DNA of 64,000 bases, taken from positions 63,770,184-63,834,183 of the forward strand of contig CM035232.1 of NCBI GenBank assembly GCA_020226215.1, written 5' to 3'. Origin of the DNA: Sindora glabra (lineage: Eukaryota > Streptophyta > Magnoliopsida > Fabales > Fabaceae). This document shows, piece by piece, positions 59,431-64,000 of the stretch. The notes beneath the pieces were generated by a model that saw only the letters and a program-made list of their open reading frames with translations, did not search any database and was not told where the DNA came from. The position numbers were made by a program, and so were the translations under genes. The first letter of the stretch is position 1. Every line of letters begins with the position of its first letter.

Positions 59431-60375
59431 CTATGCATAGTAAATAATTTTATTGATTTGATTAAATAAGTGCAATCTTTAAACTAATTTTAAAAAAAGA
59501 ATACAAGAAATCTTCTTATTCTTTATTTCAAGTTAACTTTGATCAAGGGCTTTAAGATGTTTGATCTTGAATTGGATGACGGATGCTTTGTTTTGATTGA
59601 AATCTTTATGAAAGCTTGATCTCAAATCAAATGGTTGTATTTAACTTTGAACGAGAGCTTTGATGATACTTGTTAGGTTGAATCTTAACTTTGAGGGAGG
59701 GTTATAAGGAAACTTAATCTTTAATCAAAGGTTGAATCTTTACAAAGATGTCATGCTTGAAAAGATTTGAGAGTTTAAATGTTATGGTTGAAATCTCCAA
59801 CTCAAAATTATTGCTCTTAATTGAGGTGAGAGATTTTGAAAGGGTTTGATCTTGATTAGCAAAGCTTTGGGAGAGCTTCACATTTCTTCTTCTAAGTACT
59901 TGATGTTATGAATAACACACATGAGCTTTGTATTTATAGAGCTGCTAAGAGGGTTTAAGGATAAGCGTATTAATTTTTAATCCCTTGAGATTTATTTAAA
60001 AGGCAATTTTCTCATTGATTAGGATAATTCACATGACTTCTTATTCATTAACCAACATCATTAATGTATAGACTTATTTTAATTTGTCAATCTCTATCAT
60101 TGTACACATGCGGTATAATTTTATTTATCATCTAAGATATTTTTGCAAGCCCACTTATTTTCTACATGGCATTTTATGACTCAATAAATAGCCTTTTTCT
60201 AATCAGCTAAAATTTATGAAGTGAAAATGAAATAAATTAATTTTATTTGACTACAAATACCTTTTTAAAAATTGTTCATGAACTTGAATATAATTTCATG
60301 TGTGATATCAAGTTTTGATTTTGATTTTATTTATAAATTAGGATTTGAATGACAAATATATTTATCCAACAAATA
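59431..60375 (-). mobile_element. LTR-like sequence, unassigned
   Basis: The minus strand has a TATA-like 'ctctataaatac' at about 59930-59945, followed downstream by repeated 'cttgatc / ttgaatc' phrases (59520-59880) like the R-U5 part of some plant LTRs. A TGTTGGAT start could lie at about 60371. No TSD or coding supports it, so the edges are guesses. Confidence 0.3.
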
Positions 60376-61489
60376 TATATCCTTGTGCACTTAATATTCG
60401 GATATCCATGTATATATCCTTTAAACTTTAGATTTGGATATCCTCATAGGACACTATATTTTTTTTTATTCATTGCAAATTTATCTTATTCAATAATAAT
60501 AGTTAAGATTAAGTCAAATTCTTCTACATCATCTTTTACTTTATCTTCTTTCTTTTTGAATTAAAAACATATATATTATTCTCCAAGGATTTAATATAAA
60601 GCTTGCAATATTGAATTAGAGCTTGTTTGAAATTCTAAAACCATGACTATTAACAGAGCATCACCTCTTTCTTTTTTTTCACATCATGAGAATTATAAGG
60701 TCTACGATTAGTTGTAATTGTTAACTCTTCTTTTCTTCATTCTTTGCTTGCATTATGAATTTCTTGATTTTTTTTCTCTTCTATTTATTTCTTTCTTTTT
60801 TTATGTTAAAAAGATCCAATATCGGTGAATCTACAAAAGTGGTCATATTCCTTTTCTATTGATGCTCGAACCTAAGTTTCAATGGCTAAATTTGGCATTA
60901 ACACAGTGAGGATTAGTAACATTTCTTTATTATTATATTTTTTATTACTCACATTGAATGTCCTTGTAAAAGCTTCTACCTCCATTTTGTTCATTATATA
61001 TGCATTTAGTTCATACATTAATGCTTGTTAATAACTCAAGTGTAATCATTATCTATTTAATCTACATGAAGAATTTCACATTACTTTTTTATTCTTTTTT
61101 TTCACGTTTTCCCCTACAGGTAAATAACTTGCTCTCCATATATTATAGTATATAATTATCTATATTTTGTGATTATATGATGCTATAAAGGTGTGATTGG
61201 TCCCTATTCAAGCAATAATAATGTCATCACTCCATCAATATCCACTTTCATGGACTTTATCCTAAGGTGCATTAGAAGCCTTTCTTTACATTCAATATTG
61301 ATATAGTAATGTGAAGTTCTTTCACCATTTCAATATATTAATCTTGAAGCATCATTGATTCCTTCATCAAAGATCTACTATTGAAGATATCGATCACTTT
61401 TGACACTTATTCATTCTTTCAACACGATCAACCATGTTAAAGGTCATATAAGTCTTTGTGTGGGTTTTGGAGTAGTACATAAAAGATTT
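60376..61489. other. Intergenic, no gene seen
   Basis: AT-rich. The short open run at 60349-60564 is of low complexity and has no recognisable domain. Confidence 0.5.
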
Positions 61490-61990
61490 TTTTTGAAGCT
61501 ACACATAGTTTATACTCTTATAGGCTAGGAATATTTTATTTGGCCATCTACGGTTTATACTCATGCATGTCAAGAGTAGTACATATGCTTTAATGTTAAT
61601 TTAACTATTCATAATTTATACTTGTGTGGGCTAAAAGTTACATGAGTTTTTTTTTTTGAATTCATACATGGATTATACTCTTATGAGCTAAAAGTATTCT
61701 ATTTAGTCATCTACAATTTATACTTATGTAGGTTAGGAGTATTACATCAAAGATATTTTTTGAAGCCATGCACAATTTATACTCTTGCAAGTTAAGAGTA
61801 TTTTATTTGGCCATTTGTAATTTATATTTATGCAGGTCAGGATTATTACATTAGATGTTTTAAGTCATATATAGTTTATTCTCTTGCTAGCTAGGAGTAT
61901 TACATAATTCTTTTTGAAACCATACATAATTTATACTCCTACAGGCCAAGAGTATCATGTAGTTTATTCTTATGCAATTAGGTGGGTGAT
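61490..61990. repeat. Degenerate tandem repeat, about nine units of 45-60 bp
   Basis: The core 'tttatactc.t.ca.g..aggagtatt.cat' recurs with its TTATAC at about 61509, 61554, 61615, 61673, 61728, 61777, 61831, 61876 and 61930. Units alternate between one ending 'tttatttggccat' and one followed by 'ttttttgaagc', so a two-unit higher-order period is likely. Confidence 0.75.
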
Positions 61991-62164
61991 GTAGTTGCAT
62001 TCACATATAGAATTGATGACAAAAATATTGACTATTTTATTTTTCATTATTTTATGTCTCTTAGGTATTACATTTTCTTAATTTCATTGATTAGGTCTCG
62101 TTTTACAATTTTGGATTGATTTTACAATATTATGAATTTATTTAATAAATGCTGGATTTTGATA

Positions 62165-63671
62165 CTATTTCTTTTTTTAGTCATATCTTGGGCTTCAGAT
62201 GTTGGATTAAGACAAACTTTATATTTTTGGAAAGATAAAAGAGAGAACTACAACTTTTATGTTTTAGTCCAACCCAATTCAAGAATTTTGAAGGTCATAT
62301 GTAGCTAAGAGGTTGAGGTTGTATCTTTGTCCTAATTGAATCCGTTTCTGTATTTAGGCTATATCTAGAGCTATAATAGTCCAATTAACCTAAAATCAAT
62401 GCCCAAATTCTCAAAAGACACAAGCCTACAACTTTAATGCTTATGATTTATCTAAATTGCATTGATTTCATGGTCTTATTCTGCTTGGAAGTCTAGCTTA
62501 CAGGAATTCACTGATTTATCTGTTGGATTTAATTGACTTGTAACAAATAGTTTGGGTTTCTAAAAATTAAGAAAGTCTTATTATTGTAATCCTAAGAGTC
62601 ATACAATCCTAGTTCAATAGAGTTTTAGCTTAACTAGGTCAAATAAATAAGGGAGAGATTTATTAGACTTCAGACTTTGCACATTATTGAGAATTCAGCA
62701 AACACTAGTTTTCTCTCTTTTCTTGTTTTCTTCTTCTCAAGCCATGGAAGGCTAAAGGCTCTTGGTTGACTCAAGGATTGTGAATCTCATCTCTTAAATG
62801 ATTATAAGATCATGATTAATAATGTTGATTTTCTTTTATTGATTTTCCTCTTTCTCCAATTATTTATGCTAAATTATTGAAATTGCTTGTATTAAGTGTT
62901 AATTTAGTACAATTGGTACTTAATCTCATGATTTTTATTCTTTTGCTATTTTAATGTGAAATTATGGTTGGTTAATCATGGTTTTACACGTTGGGATAAA
63001 GGGTTAGGGAATTGCTTCAGTAGTATCTGATTTAATTTCCTAAATCAACTGAATTCTATCTTTAAATCAATTTCAATCTAGTTTAAAGGTTATAACAGTT
63101 GCTTAATTCAACTAATCTTAGTTAACTAAACTTTATATGGTAATCTAGTATAGGATTCATGGATTATTGTAGGGGTTCTAGTTAATCCAAAGTTGAAAAA
63201 ATTAATTTGAATAACTAAATATTTTATGATCTAGGATTAATCCACATTAGGAGCTATCATCTCCTTGAGTTGATTATTTTACTCCATTAGATTACTTTTG
63301 ATTTACCTTTTGCTTATTGCCTTTGATTTTGCTTATTGACATTGCTTTAATTTTGTATAAACCCCCTAAATCTAGAATTTATGTTTTGCATTTTGTTATT
63401 GCATAATTATATCTACAGCATACAACATATTACATAGTGCATTCTATTTCTGTTATAGCATTATGTTTTATTGCATTTGCATTCCATTTACATTATTTTC
63501 TTTCATTTTCATTGCATCAATAAGTCAACAATTGTGTAAATATTATTAGGAATTCATTTAGAAAAGATACAATTAAGGGATCACTAAAGGTACAACTTAG
63601 TTATTCTACTATATTACATTATTCTTTTAAAAGACCACTTTTAACTAATTTTGGTGCATAGTGACGTGCAT
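62165..63671 (+). repeat. 5' LTR of a further Ty3/gypsy element (left edge uncertain)
   Basis: A non-coding stretch with a pyrimidine-rich, LTR-like middle (about 62705-62740) ends about 11 bases before a decayed tRNA-Asp PBS at 63682. The element then runs out of the window. The right end is set at 'gtgca' (63670). No left TG could be fixed, so 62165 is only an estimate. Confidence 0.4.
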
Positions 63672-63681
63672 ATTAAAATTT

Positions 63682-63699
63682 TGCCACCATTGCTAGGGA
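63682..63699 (+). promoter_or_regulatory. Decayed PBS, tRNA-Asp type
   Basis: TGCCACCATTGCTAGGGA differs from TGGCGCCGTTGCCGGGGA at five places, four of them G-to-A or C-to-T. It marks the start of an Athila- or Tat-like element on the plus strand. Confidence 0.6.
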
Positions 63700-64000
63700 T
63701 CATCTTGAATTTATCTTTTCTCATGTATTTCTAGTAGTATATTCCATAATTCTTGAAGCATTTCAATAGGTAATTTCATTCATTAATTGTGTTTCTTGCA
63801 TTTTATGATAACTACAATTTTCTGTATTGTCTTGGATTCCATTGCATTCTTTTTTTTTTTTCATATCTCCACCTAAATTCATCATATTCTTTACCCTCAT
63901 CACTAAATTAGTGAGTAACTTTTGATTCAATACTTTTATGAAGGCTTTCTCCCCATGGATAGGAGGATGAGAGATGCTACAAGTAATGGTGCGTTAGTAG
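63700..64000 (+). other. Leader of the right-hand Ty3 element, cut by the window
   Basis: No gag is readable yet. A short run after 63955 (atg agagatgctacaagtaatgg) could be the beginning of a frame, but it is too short to judge. Confidence 0.3.

Noticed and set aside
1..64000. Host protein-coding gene, tRNA or rRNA
   Set aside because: No conserved exon set, no full tRNA cloverleaf and no rRNA-like stretch was seen; tRNA-like strings are PBS or SINE-type boxes.

Overview
This window is plant nuclear DNA, most likely from a eudicot. By eye it is about 70% A+T, and it is packed with decayed LTR retrotransposons of the Ty3/gypsy lineages (Tat/Ogre-like, Athila-like, Tekay/Del-like) and Ty1/copia, plus a degraded Mutator-like (MULE) transposase. 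I found no convincing host gene, no tRNA or rRNA gene, no CRISPR array and no bacterial-style operon. Almost every long open frame is a TE relic or a shadow of one. The setting fits old, methylated, probably pericentromeric heterochromatin built by repeated nested insertion.

Layout. (1) 1-19176 is one Tat/Ogre-like element on the minus strand. Its last 61 LTR bases open the window, its PBS lies near 18463-18481 and its other LTR ends at 19176. It carries gag, protease, RT, RNase H and a piece of integrase on the minus strand, and a plant mobile domain (PMD) reading frame in antisense at 2150-4220. Two elements sit inside it: a 1.35-kb solo LTR (538-1882, TSD AAAGG) and an Athila-like element (8776-16744), which lies inside the Tat gag. 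The Athila-like element has LTRs, a tRNA-Asp PBS, a PPT and a long gag-protease frame, but no RT or integrase. (2) 19934-21277 is a solo LTR of the same Athila-like family (TSD AGAAC). (3) 21283-27747 is gene-free, with a Tekay-like LTR at about 24459-26962, a 30-bp tandem repeat and a SINE-like segment. (4) 27753-33366 is a copia element with 130-bp LTRs and TSD ACCTA, whose RT is split by a solo LTR (30509-31954). (5) 33372-39100 is gene-free, with SINE-like and MITE-like candidates. (6) 39100-58140 is a MULE transposase on the plus strand, split by a 2.87-kb Tekay-like solo LTR (39587-42457, TSD GGTGG) and by a full Tekay-like element (about 43484-56610). That element itself holds two more solo LTRs (45390-46754 and 50456-51928). 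(7) 58240-59430 is a 5' fragment of a second copia element. (8) 59430-64000 holds an LTR-like stretch, a tandem repeat array (61490-61990) and the LTR plus tRNA-Asp-type PBS of a further Ty3 element that leaves the window on the right.

Nothing here appears functional as an operating system. The genes are retrotransposon polyproteins broken by stops and by loss of catalytic residues. In four lineages a catalytic Asp has become Asn and Gln/Trp/Arg codons have become stops, as expected from C-to-T decay of methylated DNA. The most informative signals are the reconstructable insertion order from TSDs and rejoining reading frames, the antisense PMD frame, the gag-protease-only Athila-like element with its hairpin minisatellite in the LTRs, and a 536-bp tandem duplication at the gag/protease junction of the Tekay-like element.
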